Shown here piece after piece: positions 1-13,745 of a stretch of 64,000 nt of DNA (position 1 is its first letter; every line of letters begins with the position of its first letter). Below the pieces are notes generated by a model. It was not told the DNA's origin and did no database searches. It saw only the letters and a list, made by a program, of their open reading frames with translations. Source of the stretch: Prunella strophiata. Its lineage: Eukaryota > Chordata > Aves > Passeriformes > Prunellidae. The stretch covers positions 56,545,551-56,609,550 of the forward strand of contig JAZBQD010000030.1 in the NCBI GenBank assembly GCA_036583965.1, written 5' to 3'. A program made the translations under genes and the position numbers.

Positions 1-796
1 CTGAACTATGCTTTTCTCCATTGGTTTCTTGTGAAATAATCTGTCTCACCTCTGGCCTGAGTGGTAGCTGAGAGCATTTCTGAAAAGCTCTCTTAAACAA
101 CTGTGGCTGTAGTACTGCTCTGCTTTATCCTGTGTCTCTTCTAATTCACAGTTTTGCTGCTTTTGGCATTCTCAGGTGATGCTTCTCAGTATACCTCTGT
201 CTCTATTTCCTGTTCCCAGAGTGCCTCTGCCTTTAGTTACATCTAATCAAGTACCTTCTCCAATCCTCATCTTAATTTCCTCTCCTTTTCCCTTTAAGTT
301 TGGAATATTTATTTTAAAAACCCTAATTGATTTGAGACATGAATTCTTCAGGGACTTTTTGTTTGTTTGTTCTGCCTTTTTGCTGTTATTTTCATTCAGG
401 ACTTTCAAAATTTTTTTCTTGCAGTAGAACTAAAATATCCTCTGCTTCAATTTTATATTGGAATAAGAATGACTGCATGCAATGTTCAACATCACTGTTC
501 ATTTTGTTTACATTTTTCACATCTTTCCTTCTCAGTTAAACTCCTTTGTAAGCATAGAACTTCTTGAATATGTTGATAGCATCTTCATGAAAGCATGGGC
601 TAGTTCGCTGAGGCAAACTTCTCAGATGTGCAAAGACCTGCCCTTCAGGACTCTACAAAATTCCAAAATATTTTACAAGACTTCCTCATGAGACAGGTTT
701 AGTTCTGGGTTCATATTTACCAGCTCTTAAGAACCCTGCAAGTACACCTGTTGTTCTTCATCAAACTTGATTTAACCCAGTCTGACTTTGAAGGGA
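1..796. other. Unique AT-rich DNA, no gene seen
   Basis: No coding exon, RNA gene or recognisable repeat is visible. Short open frames here are rich in Phe, Leu and Ser, as expected from T-rich DNA, and show no domain. It could be intron or intergenic DNA; nothing in the sequence separates the two. Confidence 0.6.
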
Positions 797-831
797 GTTT
801 ACTCTTACTGTGAAAGAAAGTAAGAGTAAAC
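797..831. repeat. Perfect 12-bp inverted repeat (hairpin)
   Basis: The arm gtttactcttac at 797-808 is exactly complementary to gtaagagtaaac at 820-831, separated by an 11-nt A/G-rich loop. The structure is seen directly. Function is unknown; it may be a chance or slipped-strand product. It lies in otherwise unremarkable DNA with no nearby promoter or open frame. Confidence 0.85.
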
Positions 832-1357
832 AAAAATGACTGTTTGTTATATTAGGTGCATTGAAAAGACTGGCCTCTAAAAAGGAAAGAGGCTTTTAAA
901 GAGAAAACAGCAGAAATCTCCCCAAAAATGACAAGCTGACAACTCAATAATAAAAGAAAGAAAACTTGATGGCCTACTTTTTACATTTTAAGGTATTGTT
1001 TTACACTAATTTCCATCTGAGAGGACTTGATCCAATGTCATAAATACTCTTGGATTTGTATCCATATCTCTTCCAACTTGTAGGAGTCAGATCAGGAGAT
1101 TTCTTAGGTTGCAACAAGTTTGAAGTTTCCTTGTCTGGAGTAGGTTGTGTTTGGGGATGCTGTGCTAGCTCCACCAGCTTTTTGTGTCTTTTTGGTTTCT
1201 TTTTCATGAGGAACACTAATTTTCTAATATGTTTGTTGCACACCAGAAATAAGGAGGCCAAAGCTGACAGGGAACAGGGAATATCTATCCCCTCATGAGT
1301 CAAAGGAGTAAACTGAAAGATATGCAAATCTATACGCATATATGTGCATGCATGTAT

Positions 1358-1370
1358 GTATACACACACA

Positions 1371-1432
<62 letters not shown>
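1358..1432. repeat. (CA)n dinucleotide microsatellite
   Basis: About 36 CA units with one interruption (cacacatacaca near 1376). Alternating purine-pyrimidine of this length can adopt Z-DNA. It is joined directly to an AAAT tetranucleotide run, giving a compound microsatellite that is likely polymorphic. A long Cys-Val open frame on the minus strand is only read-through of this repeat. Confidence 0.97.
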
Positions 1433-1433
<1 letters not shown>

Positions 1434-1469
<36 letters not shown>

Positions 1470-1471
1470 AT
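1434..1471. repeat. (AAAT)n tetranucleotide microsatellite
   Basis: About nine uninterrupted AAAT units follow the CA run through a short catat junction. This is a typical compound microsatellite seen directly in the sequence. Minus-strand frames reading it give repeated Leu-Phe-Ile-Tyr and are not genes. Confidence 0.97.
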
Positions 1472-3167
1472 AGCTGTGCATGCACACACACAAAATTATG
1501 TAAACATATCGACATATATGTATCAAAATACAGGCCACATATATATTCTTGTCCTTAAAGTTTAAAATCAAATTCTGTGAAAAAAAAAAATGGACTAGAG
1601 TTATTTGAACTAACTGTGAAAATGACTGAGGTCCAATTCCCTTTATATTATATTTAGTTTCATATATTTGTGCCTGACAGAATTCTTCAAAATTCCGGAA
1701 TTCTTACATTTTGAAAGTATAACATTCCTGTTCTACAATAACAAAAACCCACATGGTTTCAGATTGAATTCTTCTAATACATATCAACAACCATGATGAA
1801 TCATAAGAAACAAGAATGAACGGACTCTTCAGTGTTTTCTCTGTAGCTTGCAGACAGAGTACACATCTTAAAAAAAAAAAAAGGAACAAAACAAAAACCC
1901 AAAGCTTTGAAATTAGCAAAAGAGACACCTAAGAATAGGCACATGAGAATAAATGGACACTATTTGAGAAATGCTCTTGCACTTGTTTATGTTAAGAAGT
2001 TTCTATTTTTCAGACAGTGTTGACTCACCAAACAACTAATCTGACAAAATGATTTTACATTCCAACCGTTATGCAACCAAACTATTTCTGGACAGATATA
2101 TTTCAGACAGCAATAATTAACCCTCACCATTGCCTTTGATGGCATCATCAGGAAGAATGACTAACATTCATGTTAGTTATAGCAGTTGAAGATGCATTGA
2201 ATGGCTCTGAATTAATTAGTGCTGCTTTGCAGTACAGCTGTTGGATGTGCACAGGCAAGACAAGCACTAACAGCCCATGCATTGTTACTGTTCACAAGTA
2301 TTCATTTTTCAGCTTTGCCATATGCATATATTATGTGTAATGGTTCTGAAAACTCCCTTTCACAGATCTTAATGATATTGTGCCTCATGTAAACTGAAGT
2401 GAAAGAGGAAAGAAAAAGACAAAATCAATCAGATAAGCTTCTTTGCTATTCTACTTTAATACCTCCTTTAAATCTCCTTTTTGCTATGATGATTACAAAA
2501 TACCAGCTGCAGTACTGAAATTCCAGGCTGCCTATCATACTCCCCATATTCCTTCCATGTCTTTCTCTATCTCTATATCTGATACAGATTATCTGATTGA
2601 AAACCATATAAAATTAATGCAACCATTCAGTTCTGTGCTTAAATCCTATCTGTTTTTAGGGTCTTGATCTACAAATAAAGTAATAGCTAATAGCAGAATA
2701 TATGATATAATATCAATTTGGATTTTGTGACATGCTGAAGAAAGGATCTGATTTCTTTAACACCATCATGTAAAGCAAAGACAGCTAATCTAATGTATGC
2801 ACATAAGCCTTCTTATGGGCTATTCCTTAGGGAAGTCATTGAATTTGGTCAAAGTTCTTGTTAAATAGCTATTATTTGTCTGAACCAGAAAAAGAATTAT
2901 ACCTGCTGTCAAATTTATACTGAACATTTTGTTCAATTTATTTTTTATTTAAACTACTAGGCGTCAGCATGGAAAATATTATCTCAGTGCAGAAATTTTG
3001 GTCCTATGTTGTTCATATCACTGAGTAGTAGCTTAATTGCCTCTAGTGTACTATGGAAGATGTATCAGACATCATGTTATGAACATGAGGGAAAGCACAA
3101 GCTTTTTGAACCATTTCTTTGTGGATCCAGACACCTCAGGATTTTGCAGTTTCTGCCAAGGAACAGA
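1472..3167. other. Unique DNA, no gene seen
   Basis: AT-rich sequence with a few short A-tracts (for example near 1580 and 1870). I see no coding exon, no RNA gene and no repeat I can name. The sequence runs straight into the 3' end of the CR1 element at 3168. Confidence 0.6.
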
Positions 3168-3928
3168 GATCATAAAATCATAAATTCATAAAATATGCTC
3201 AGTTGGAAGGGAACCATCAGGATTACCAAGTCCAATTCCTGGCGCTAAACAGGACACACCAAGAATCTCTCGATGTGCCTTGAGAACATTGTCCAAACAC
3301 TTGAACTCAGAGTCCTGGCACTGGTTATGAGAGTGAAGGGATGATTACTTGCCCTTTTTCTTCCCCTCATGAGGAAGAGGTCTCCCCTCAGTCTCCTCCA
3401 GGCTGAACAGGCCAGGTGACCTCAGCTTCTCCTTGTACAGTCTCCCCTCAAGGCCCTTCACCATCCTTGTCACCCTCCTTTGGACACTCTCAAACAGGTT
3501 AATGTTTTTCATATATTGTGGAACCCAAAACTGCACACAGCCCTTGAGGTGAGGCTGTTCCAGCTCAGACCAGAGTGGCACAATCCCCTCCTTTGCCCAC
3601 TGGTGTTGTTGTGCCTGATGCCCCCAGGACAGGTCTGGCCCTCCTGGCTGCCAGGGCACTGCTGGCTCATGTTCAGCTTGCCACAGACCAGGATCCCCAG
3701 GTCCCTTTCCATGGCACTGCTCTCCAGCCTCTCATTCCCCAGTCTGTCTGTGCATCCAGGGTTGCCCCATTCCAGGTGCAGAATCTGGCACTTGTCCTTG
3801 TTGGACTTCACATGGGTGGTGATTCCCCAGCCCTTTGATTTGTGCACATCTCTCTGCAGGGCCTCTTTGACCTTGAGAGCATTGACGACTCCTCCCAGTT
3901 TAGTGTCATTGGCAAACTTATTTAGTTT
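3168..3928 (-). mobile_element. CR1 LINE 3' end, 5'-truncated, inactive
   Basis: This is a minus-strand copy of a CR1 non-LTR retrotransposon of the type abundant in birds. In the sense direction it starts abruptly at about 3928 just before the reverse-transcriptase active-site motif and ends at 3168 in ATTTTATG-like octamer units, the CR1 signature 3' end. Translated pieces match the RT C-terminal region: KCQILHLEWGNP, then RLESSAMERDLGILV and KLNMSQQC, then after a frame change near 3600, CVQFWVPQYMKNINL and LFSLEE. The usual FADD catalytic motif reads F-A-N-D (3905-3916), so the second Asp-pair residue is changed. Together with the truncation and frameshift this marks a dead copy. Family identity is established knowledge; boundaries are within about 10 bases. 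No clear target-site duplication was found. Confidence 0.93.
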
Positions 3929-6900
3929 CTATTCCTTTGGCCTTCACTGCTACATCCCACAGGGATTTATTCAACCTTTAACTCAGCTCTTGCAGATTTT
4001 CACTTGCTAATGCTTCTTTTCCTGTTCTGCCTCTTTGCTCTATAGAATGCTCCATTTCACAAATCTAGGGCCTGCTACTTTGTCTTTTACTCAAGTGTCT
4101 ACTTCTTACTACAAACATAATTGGGAATATTATTTGCACAATCAAATATACTAAAAGAACCTGATTAGGATACTTGGGAAAAAAAAAAAAAAAAAACAAA
4201 AACAAAAAAACCAAAACAAATAGGACTTTTACTGTACTGAATACAGGAATACTGAATTTGTACTGAACGTGCTAATGATAAAATATATGATCTCCTTGTC
4301 CCTAATTTCCCTGATAACACAATTATATAATCTCCATAAAATCAAGATTTATTTCTGCAGTAATTTTTGTATAGATGGTGGCTACTGATGGCAACTGATC
4401 CACATGTAGAGAAATTATTATATACCCAGTTAACTCAAAGAGGTATTATGTATTTTGAAGTTCTTGTAAGATTGCATTAGAGAAACCTTTGGCTATTTTT
4501 CCAACTTGCTTATTTCAGAATCAATAACTTTTTTGATTATAAAGAAAGTATCTTCTTTTTTATTTTTTTCCTATGTAGTAGTTCAAAAAGTTGAATATCA
4601 ACCTTAAAAAAAAAAGAAATATCTCAAGGACATTTATAGATCCTCATCCTGAATTACTGTATTGGCACAAAGATTTGTTTTGGAAGAAATGACTTGCATT
4701 CAGACATCTAAAATGTGTGACTCTACAGAAAGACTTCACAGAATTTTCTGTTTCCTGAGAAACTTTCTGTCTGCTGCTTGTGTGCATGTTTGGCATGAAA
4801 ATTATTCTTCCACCCAGTGCACACATTTGCTGTGTGACAGGAGTGGCAAATGTAGAGCACAAAGCTGGACATGCACAGACTGTGGACTGTAGGCTCAATC
4901 TTAGCCAGGCAACACTGAACATCTCATGGATACCAATGACCAAGGCAGCAGCAGGCAAATTATATATAAACCCTCCAGGTTATAGACAGTGAATCTAAAG
5001 TAGCACATGGCAGCAGCCAGCTACAAATCCTTCTGTTCAGGACTTGGAGCCCTGAGTGTGGCATCTGGGCCCAGCAATTGCCAGCTCTACTCTCAGTCAG
5101 CATCAAAGGTTGACTCATCTGCAAAAATAGGCAGAAGAAAATGAAGGCCAAAGGGTCTGTGTACAGCCTACTCCTGCCAGCTACATGAGGAGGGAGTGCC
5201 AAATACATTTTAGTAGTATTTTAGCCACAATCATATTGATGAGTCCAAGGATTTAAAAATGCATTAGTGTCAGATAAAACCTGTGTTGTATGTATTGGTT
5301 TTATTAAGAGAGTATTAGATATTACATTCTCCAAACACCACATATTTGAAATACTTTGTGATCAATCATTTCACTGCTTAGAATAGATAACAGGCAAGTC
5401 AGGAGAGATGCATGTCAAAAGATCAAAAAGGGACTGAAGAGAAAGTCAAAGAAGTTTAAATATAAGAAGGAAATACATATAATTTCTCACCCCAGCTCCA
5501 CTATCCTTTTCCAAAGTATAGAAACCATGCTGACATGAAAGATTTTAAAAACTCCAGAAAAAACCCCAAACCCTCACAAACCAAACCCCAAACCAATCTG
5601 CTTCATCTGCCCAAAACACCCAAGAAAATAACTAAAGAATGGATTCTAGAGGCATATCACTTGAATTATGTCATGTCACATGGAACACAGTGCCTTCTTT
5701 CTGCCCCAGTGTTATTTCATTCAACAGAGAACATATCCAGTCCCTTTATATTGGACTGCATGAACTGGAATGACTGACTTTCATCTTTTTTCAATGTTGG
5801 CAACTGAAGGCATTTTCTAGAACATAACTGCCATGGAAGATGATAAAAAAAAGTCTTGTATTCTCAACGACAACTTAGAGTAGTGTTGTGTATTTATGTG
5901 TTAATAAAATAAAAATATACAATGGAATAAAAATCTTTCTGTGGAATGCTGGAACAGGGAATCCCAAGCATTCCTCAGACAAATGCAGACAAGGTTGCTT
6001 GTAATGAGGCATTTAGTCAATAATCAAAGAATGGATTAGGATTCTAAGTATTTGGGTCAAATTCCTTCTATTCAGCCTGGAGAAATGCTGTTATTTTTTT
6101 CTCTGCCTCTTTCTAAAAACAGAGTAAGAATTTCCTCCTTCTTGCCATTACACAATAAAAATTACTTTTAGGTAATTTGGACTGGTCTAGAAAATAAAGC
6201 CTTGACTTTATTTTTTCCTCTAGCTGTCACTGATATTTAGATAGATAACTCAGAAATTTATGTGAATCAATACTTTGAATTTCAGTTCAATAAAGTGGGA
6301 ATGCTCTTTCTGAGACTTAAGGTTTACGCTAGTCATCTAATCAGTGCAGAGATTAACTGCTCTGCAAGAAACTCAACTGTTTTATACAGATGTCCCAGAA
6401 CAGAATCAAACATTTTTTCAGGGCACTTTTTCACTCAATAAATACACCTAGACTATTGTCTTAGTCTATTGGTCTTCCTTCCAGAGACCCAACAAAATAT
6501 GAGACCCATTTTGTTCATGCAATATTACAAGGTATAAGGGTGTTCCAGGAAGTACTGCAATGCTTAAAATTTCCAGCTAGAAATACTAAAGTGGAACAAG
6601 ACCTCTGCCCAAAAGCATATCTGAATTCAGAGTTTTCAAGCTGAGATTTCAAGCTCATATCCTCAGTAGTATTAATTCAATCAATATGAAAAATTGGAGT
6701 TTTTTCCAGAAGGACATCATTCATAAAGCAGGGCTGCTAAAGACAGCTATGCATCAATCTCTCTATGTAGTATGTAGTCACCAAACAGTTTGACCTAAAA
6801 ATTTTGGTTTGCGCAGTGTTGATAAACTATCTAACCCAGAATTAAATACTACACAAAGCTGGTTAACAATATTATTAGAAATTTTGGTGAAAAATAAACC

Positions 6901-8214
6901 CTTTTAAAAACAACAATTCCCTGGATATTCATGCCAGCTGAAAGAGAAACTAGTCCTGAACACTTCCTCTTAATAATCTCCTTTCTTTCTTTGTCACATT
7001 TTGTCAATGACCAGCACACAAAGGGCTGTGAAAGAATAGGAACATGAAGTATTAATATAGTTTGTTTCATTTGAAAATTCAGAAATTAAACCCACAGCTA
7101 TATCTAAATGCTAATGAAAAATGTTATAAATTGCTGCAGAAGTATATAGTATGGAAAGGTGTATGGCAAGTTTTGGACAGGAATCCAATCTAAACAGGAC
7201 TTCTGTGCTCTTCTCTTATAGGATCACAACTCATGGTAGAGAGACACAAATCCAGGATCAGGAAGACCTCGGTCTCTTGAAGATGTCACTAAAACCCTAC
7301 TAAACTGTATGGAAAATTAATGTAATTATTTGGGTTTACTTTGTGTTTTATTCAATAACATGTACCTGAAATTCCAGTAACTGTATTATAAACTGATAGA
7401 TTTTGCTGTTGTGATGTTCTGATCATTCTGAATATCTGAGTGAAATTAGTAGATCTGTTATCCAAGTAAATTCCTGCTCATTATAAACATCAGTGCTGGC
7501 TCCCAGTGATTTTCAGATCACATGACTCTGGGCTTAAAATCTATCTACCTAACCCTTTTGGACACCCCCACCCAATTAATTCAGTGCCTACTATCAAAGA
7601 TTCTGATGTCTCCTGAAGTATTAAACATCAAATGCTACTGCACACAGGAAGTGTCTAGAACTTCGTGTAGCTATTGACCTGAAATGCCAGAGACTGAACT
7701 CCTGGCTGCAAAGCTATGGCATCAGCACTCAGCCTTAAATTATGTATTTGTTAGAAAGTGCTTAAGTTCTTCATCATAAACTGCATTTTGTCATGCACCA
7801 GCACTGCAAATCACTCATACTTTGAATCTGACTATGCTTTAAAAGTGATGACAAAGGAAGGAAAAATAGTGATAGAGGAAATGCAGGAAACCAGAATATA
7901 TAAACCCAGCAAAGCTAAGTATATTCCAAAGGGACTTTACAGTGATGAACAGTCACTGGTTATTGAAAAGTCAGCCATTCTTGTTTTGGAGGAATTTTTC
8001 CTTAGGTAATGGTGACATCTAGAATGACGATTATCCTGTTTGACTGAATCAACTTTCTAAATCCTCACTTTCATGTAATGTCTAGTTTTCACAGATTCTT
8101 TTTACAGACCATATCTAAGAAGTGGCTTTGCTGTCTATCTCCACAGCTGAAATATCTCATGTCTCAGCTTCTGAAACACCCTTTTTTCCTTCCCCCTTTG
8201 ACAAATGCAATCTT
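3929..8214. other. Unique DNA with A-rich tracts, no gene seen
   Basis: No exon or RNA gene recognised. It contains an A-run at about 4180-4196 followed by A/C-rich sequence to about 4220, and a second A/C-rich stretch at about 5556-5615 with repeated CCCAAA-like blocks. Frames at 4644-4958 and 7758-8009 resemble no protein known to me and have no supporting context. Confidence 0.55.
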
Positions 8215-8385
8215 GCTCAGCCTCTGCAAAGATCATTTTCCTGGCCTGTCATTTCAACCATTTCACCTCTCTCCACACCTTCCTTTGCTAGCTACTGCTT
8301 TTCTGACACTTCAAACACAAGCTGCTTGGCATCACCTTCAAAACCCTTCCACAATCCTTCCCCACCCCACAAATGATCTTTACAT
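8215..8385 (+). mobile_element. Possible ancient LINE remnant (RT C-terminal piece)
   Basis: The plus strand reads HKLLGITFKTL at about 8316-8348. This resembles the HKLL-LTFKALHN block seen near the C-terminus of CR1/L2/L3-type reverse transcriptases, and the surrounding C-rich, A-poor composition fits an old LINE coding strand. The upstream part is too decayed to align by eye. This is inference from a short motif; a chance match or a different LINE clade is possible. Confidence 0.35.
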
Positions 8386-11300
8386 TCAGTAGAGAGTAGT
8401 TGACACCTCTTATTGATTGGTACACAAAACCAGCCTCAAACAGATTTTTAATAAAGTGCCTTCCTGATTTCTTCTACTGGCTTTAAGATTGGGATGCACT
8501 TCCCATAACCATTTCCCATATTTGGTAATTTCTCTTTTTTTTCAATCATGTCATAAAAATTTGTCTTGCTATCATGTCCAGACAGATCTAAGGTGAGAGA
8601 AGTGTCAGAAGTACAGTTTTTTATTCCCCAGTATCTGATTTTTATTTTCTCACTTCTGGCTGTCTCTCTGAATGCAAGTTCTTTGCAAAAGGTACAGTCT
8701 GAGGTTTAATATTTCTCATACATTGGCATACTAGTCAACTATTGAGATCCTTTCAAAGTACAAAAAAAAAATGAGAGAGCTTTTTTAATGCTTTTCTACA
8801 GTTTTTGCATCTAGAGTGATTTGAGCAATGCTTCTATATTTTGTGGATTTTCTGATCCTTGAATATTGCTATTTTTAGCTTTTGATTTCCTCTTCCAGAA
8901 TAAATATTCATCAGATTCATCTGGGCCACCTGAAAACTTCATTTTCATCACAGTATACTGGTAACTGCTGTAGCTGAGCCTATCATCAACATTTACACAG
9001 AATGGCCGGGTGCTTCTTAAGTGTAGAAACCTAGGGATAATGATGGTGCCATAAAAAGAGATTTCCTCAGAAGTGATACCATATGTGATGTAAGTGGCCA
9101 GCTCCTTCTGTCTTGCATCATTGCTCAGATAAAAATGAGGTAGTTCAGGTATTTTATGGGAAGGATGTATTGCCTATAAAATTTATTTCTCTCTTCACAT
9201 GGTGAGAAAACCCTCCAGGGTATACCAGAGAACAAACTTGCCTGAATCATAAGGAACAGAGCACATTGGATGCAGACCATTAAATTAGTGCTTTCTAAGC
9301 TATCTGATCTGATGCTGCAAGCAGAATTTACTGTTGCAAGTATTAGGTACAAACATGTTTTCCCCCTTCTTTCTCCCTTGCTCTTACTTGCATTTTTTAA
9401 CCATGACCTTGAAGCATTTTGTAAGGACAGAAGCTGACACATCTATGGATGAGCACATGATAATGAACAACACAAACCCCAGAGTGCTGTGGTTAATATT
9501 GTTTAGATCCAGGGCATTCAGATCCATAACATTGTAATTATTGTCTCTTAAGGGCCATGCCAAGGAAAATCAAATCTTTCTTCAGGTAATATGAAATAGA
9601 AGGTTGAGTTGAAAAATCTCCACCAAGAACAAAAAAGCCAAAACAACCCACAACCCCCAAACAAACCTCCTAAACCACCTCCTAAAACATCTGTTTTTCA
9701 AGCAATGATCTGAAGCCACTGGTTCGGTACAGAGGTACCAACAGGAGCTCAAACCTAGATCTTATGCTAAATCACATAATGGTTTCAAATGAATTGTTGA
9801 CAGTGGTACATGAAAACTGGTGTGTACTGGTGAGTATCCATATCCAATTTGACTATTTTTCCTCAGAGTTACTGAGACAGAAATGTGAATGTTGACTTTT
9901 CAACACACATAAGTGAAAATTTTGGGCTGGATATGAAGATCATTCCAAGGACTGGTAGATTTTCAAACAGCACTAAGAGTTTTTGATGCCTCATGCAGTA
10001 CATCTTGGTGTTCTAGACTTCTGATCTAGCAGACCCCTTATTTTGTATGCCTTCAGTGAAAAAGAATAAGGAACCAAAAGGATGTTGTGTATACATATCT
10101 ATATTTATATAAAGTCAGTGCATACATAGGGAGGATTGAGTAACAAGGAAGCCTTTCTGACATCTTTAGCATATTTGTAACCTGAGTTCAGTGATGTCTG
10201 GCCCATTCATCTGGAGCATGTTGATGTAGATAGTGAAGCAAGCACTACTTGTTGCAAACTTTCTCGGGATCAGTTTCAGATCCCAGTATCTTGTGGGAAG
10301 ATTAAAGAAAATATAAATTTTTATTACAACAAATGCTCAATGTGTATTTAGACACTCTACTTTGTTCTTTTTACTACAGAAAAATAAAAGGTATTTTCTT
10401 AAGCAAGTAGTTTTTGATAGTACTGTAGAGTCAAGACAACTGTGAGAAAGTGAGTTCAATTATTTTTGTTTGTGCATCTGTTTTATTCAGTCAACACATG
10501 CCCAGAATCTTTTCTCCTGTTTACTCCTGTGCCTTCAGAGTAAAAGCCAGCATTCACATCTTGAGTAAATTATGCCTGGAAATCATCTTAAGTATGAATT
10601 TCTTGAGTCACTGCAAGATAGGAAGGATGACACTTCAATATGAGTACGACAGTACTATCTAGAGAACTTTTATCAGGGATAAAAACCAAGAAAAAAACAA
10701 TAGTGAGAATGGAATGTTCTGTTTCTGGAGCTGTGATTTTAACTTCACAGGTTTTTGTACACATATGACTTGAACAATCTTACTGAATTTTTAAATTTGT
10801 CCCTCACTGATGAAATGCAATCAGATTCTGATTTTACTATGGTTTTTGTGTTTAGCACGAGTAAAATGCTCGTAAAAGAAGTTAGCAAAGCTTTTCCCTT
10901 GAACTACTCACTTTTTGGTGAGTGGCATCCTATTCTAAACACTTCTGCATTCCAACCTTGCTCTGGAGACTGAAGCTTCAGCAGAGACATTGATTCAAAC
11001 CAAGATGCAAGCAGCTCCATGGAAATTTATGCTACATAGAAGAATTGGTAGAATTTCAATCCAAAACAAGCAAATAGCTGTTAGTCAGACTTTCTGTGTT
11101 CTCTTAGCTGTAGTAATTATCTACACATCCTTTGGCAGAATTTTTTTTCTTGTTTAGAATATAAATAATATTCTAGATTTTTTGTTTTGTTTTGTCTTCT
11201 TTTATGAGAGAATTTTTTTTTCTAATACAGTGGTCAAATTATTACATTAGAGATCAGAATGTGTTGAATTCCTAGAAAATCAAGGAAGATGTTTTGAAAT

Positions 11301-13659
11301 TCAGAGAGAGCACAAAGTGATCTTTTAACCATGTAATTAAGCATGCTCAGATTTTTAAATTTTATTTTACTTCACATGTAATTTGTGAATTTGACTTCAC
11401 ACCTGGCCAAGGTCGATGGTGTGACACAGCTTGACAATCTGTCTCTGAACAGTAAGCATATTTCTGAGTCAAGTACATTGGTTAGACATGGTGTGGTTTT
11501 CTTGGACCTGATGTAAAACAGAGGATACAATAGCTGTTTGGGGACACAGTTACAACAAAACCTGGTTGAAGTATCTTATGTAAGTTTTGGAGGGCATTTT
11601 TTCTAGTCCTTTCTGATTTCCATGCATGATGGGGAAAACCAAAAAGCAAATCTAAAATGAGAACTATGTAATTTGAGGAAATCTGCAGTGTTTCACATGA
11701 GGTGCAATAGAGCTAGCCTCAATTTCCTTCCTTTTCTCTATAGAAGACTTCATTTCTTCAGTAGAAATCATTCATGGTTCACAGTAGCTTCTGAACTTTG
11801 TGATTTTTATATTGGCATAAAATGGTGGGACTCAAAACAAGCCCCACTTGCATGCACACCTAGAACTGGTACATCCCAAATATGTCAGAAGTCACCTTGG
11901 TGATATTTCTGAAATAGGAAAGCACTTCTGTGTTTAAAAAGTTTATTTTTTTCCCTTATTTTAATGGGATCAAAGTACATCATTACCAAATCTGTTCCAA
12001 TGTAAGTCATGCCTATGGACAGTTTAATGCTGCCCTGTTTTTAATTTTTTTTTTTTTTTTTAAGTTTTCTCCATGAAAAGGGAAACTAAACTAGGCTTAA
12101 AGGGAAAAGCATGAACAAAATCATGATCTTGACTCCAGTCCATGTGTGCATCTTATTGAGGTTGCATCAAAGATAAGTGGTATAACCAATTTCATTGCAG
12201 AAACGAAGGCTGCTCTGTATTGAAATTACATATGAACCAAAGAATTTTCTTAGTTGTTCACTCACTAAGCAATTTTTTTTGCTATTTTTGATAGGGAAGA
12301 AGGGAATGGGATGGACAGGGTCTTAAGCACATTGTAATAATTCTCTTCTCTTTGCTAACTACAGTTCCAATTTAATAGTCAAACGCTAGTTTAACAGCAC
12401 CCATTTTCTAAAAATCTGTTAGCTTGTGTTTATTATGTCTTCTATTAGTTATAACCTGAGTCATGAAACAGCTGTCCCACTATTTCATCCACAAACTGGC
12501 ATGCACATAATTACTTGTGTTGTGTGTTTAGTCTTTTACAATGTCATAATAGTAACTTTGCTCAGTCAATGAACATGATGAAAGACCACGTCGCTTCAAA
12601 CCATCTTTCAAAAACTTATACAAGTCAGGCTTTTGTGGTTGTGAAGGAGGAAGCTATGTGACCAATGCACGCTGCATCTGTTACTGTTTGCATATAATTT
12701 TGGTGAATTCTTTGTTTAGAAATAGAAAAGGTTTAGATTACATTCTGATGAATTCTTGAGTATCAAAATGAACGTGATGAAAAATATATCCCCTTTGCAC
12801 CCATGTACTTAAAGGGAACTGACTTGATTTGGGGTGCATAAGGAAAACATGGCTGAATTCTTAGAAGTAATTTGGTAAGATAAAAATTAGTTTCAAGTGA
12901 AACATTGGTGAAAAGAGCTACGTGCAGAGAAGCCCTACATTTGAAGCTGCTTAGAATGGATACAATTCAAACTGTGTTTCCCAGTCTTGATTATCTAGAG
13001 GCAAATATCACTGCTTTAGCATTCTTCCCAAATTCATCTCCAGGGTTAACCATCCATGTTTAATCATTGCTGATAATGAGATTTGTAAACTTTCAAAAAT
13101 CCCTTAACTAGAACTCTGAATAGGTTTATGCATAAAGCAGACTGGGACAAATTTGCCCTTTTTATTTTTTTTTTAATCTAAAGAGGAGGAGTTGATTGGC
13201 TTTTTAGCCTGCACTTCAGAAAATTTCACTATGCAAAGAGCAAGCTCGATATGCCAAGGTGATGGAGTGAAAGCAATACAAAAGAAATGCAAAGAGGCTA
13301 TTTAGCTTCTTTAGTATATGAACATTTTTCAATACATTGATTTCTGCTGTGCAGGTAGTCAGAGAACATATCTATCTGACTGTTTATTTTTTCTTCCCTT
13401 TAAACTTTCAAGCTATAGGAAAAAAACCTAAAACTTTTTGAGTTTGAACCCACCTGGACTTTGTCAATTGAAGTCTAATGGTTTGTGGAAGGAATATGTC
13501 TATTTTAAGAATATTGGGGCAAAGAAACCATAAAAAAATCCAAACAAAAAAGAAACCAGATGCAAACCTGACTTGACACATGGTAAGGCAGGTTACAATA
13601 AGAACAACCATGGATATTTACACTAATTGGTATGGATATCTGATGTCTAAGGAATGGTA
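8386..13659. other. Unique DNA, no gene seen
   Basis: AT-rich sequence with no recognised exon, RNA gene or interspersed repeat. It includes a short A/C-rich patch at about 9626-9690 and T-runs near 11145, 11213 and 12044. Open frames are short and unlike any protein I recognise. Confidence 0.55.
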
Positions 13660-13745
13660 TTTTTTTTTTGTTTGTTTTTTTTTTTTTTTTTTTTGTTTTT
13701 TTTTTTGTGCAGGATAGGGAAAGGGAGAAAGGGAGAAAGGGAGAA
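13660..13745. repeat. T-rich run with (GGGAGAAA)n purine repeat
   Basis: An interrupted T-run (13660-13707), broken only by single G bases, is followed after a short spacer by about three units of GGGAGAAA (13718-13745). The two halves give a pyrimidine-to-purine switch on the same strand, a smaller analogue of the one at 61 kb. Lysine-rich minus-strand frames here are repeat read-through. Confidence 0.9.

Noticed and set aside
1001..1571. Minus-strand frames with long Cys-Val and Leu-Phe-Ile-Tyr runs
   Set aside because: They are translations of the CA and AAAT microsatellites.
3480..4010. 176-residue plus-strand frame
   Set aside because: It lies antisense to the CR1 reverse-transcriptase remnant; the real coding sense is minus and is broken.
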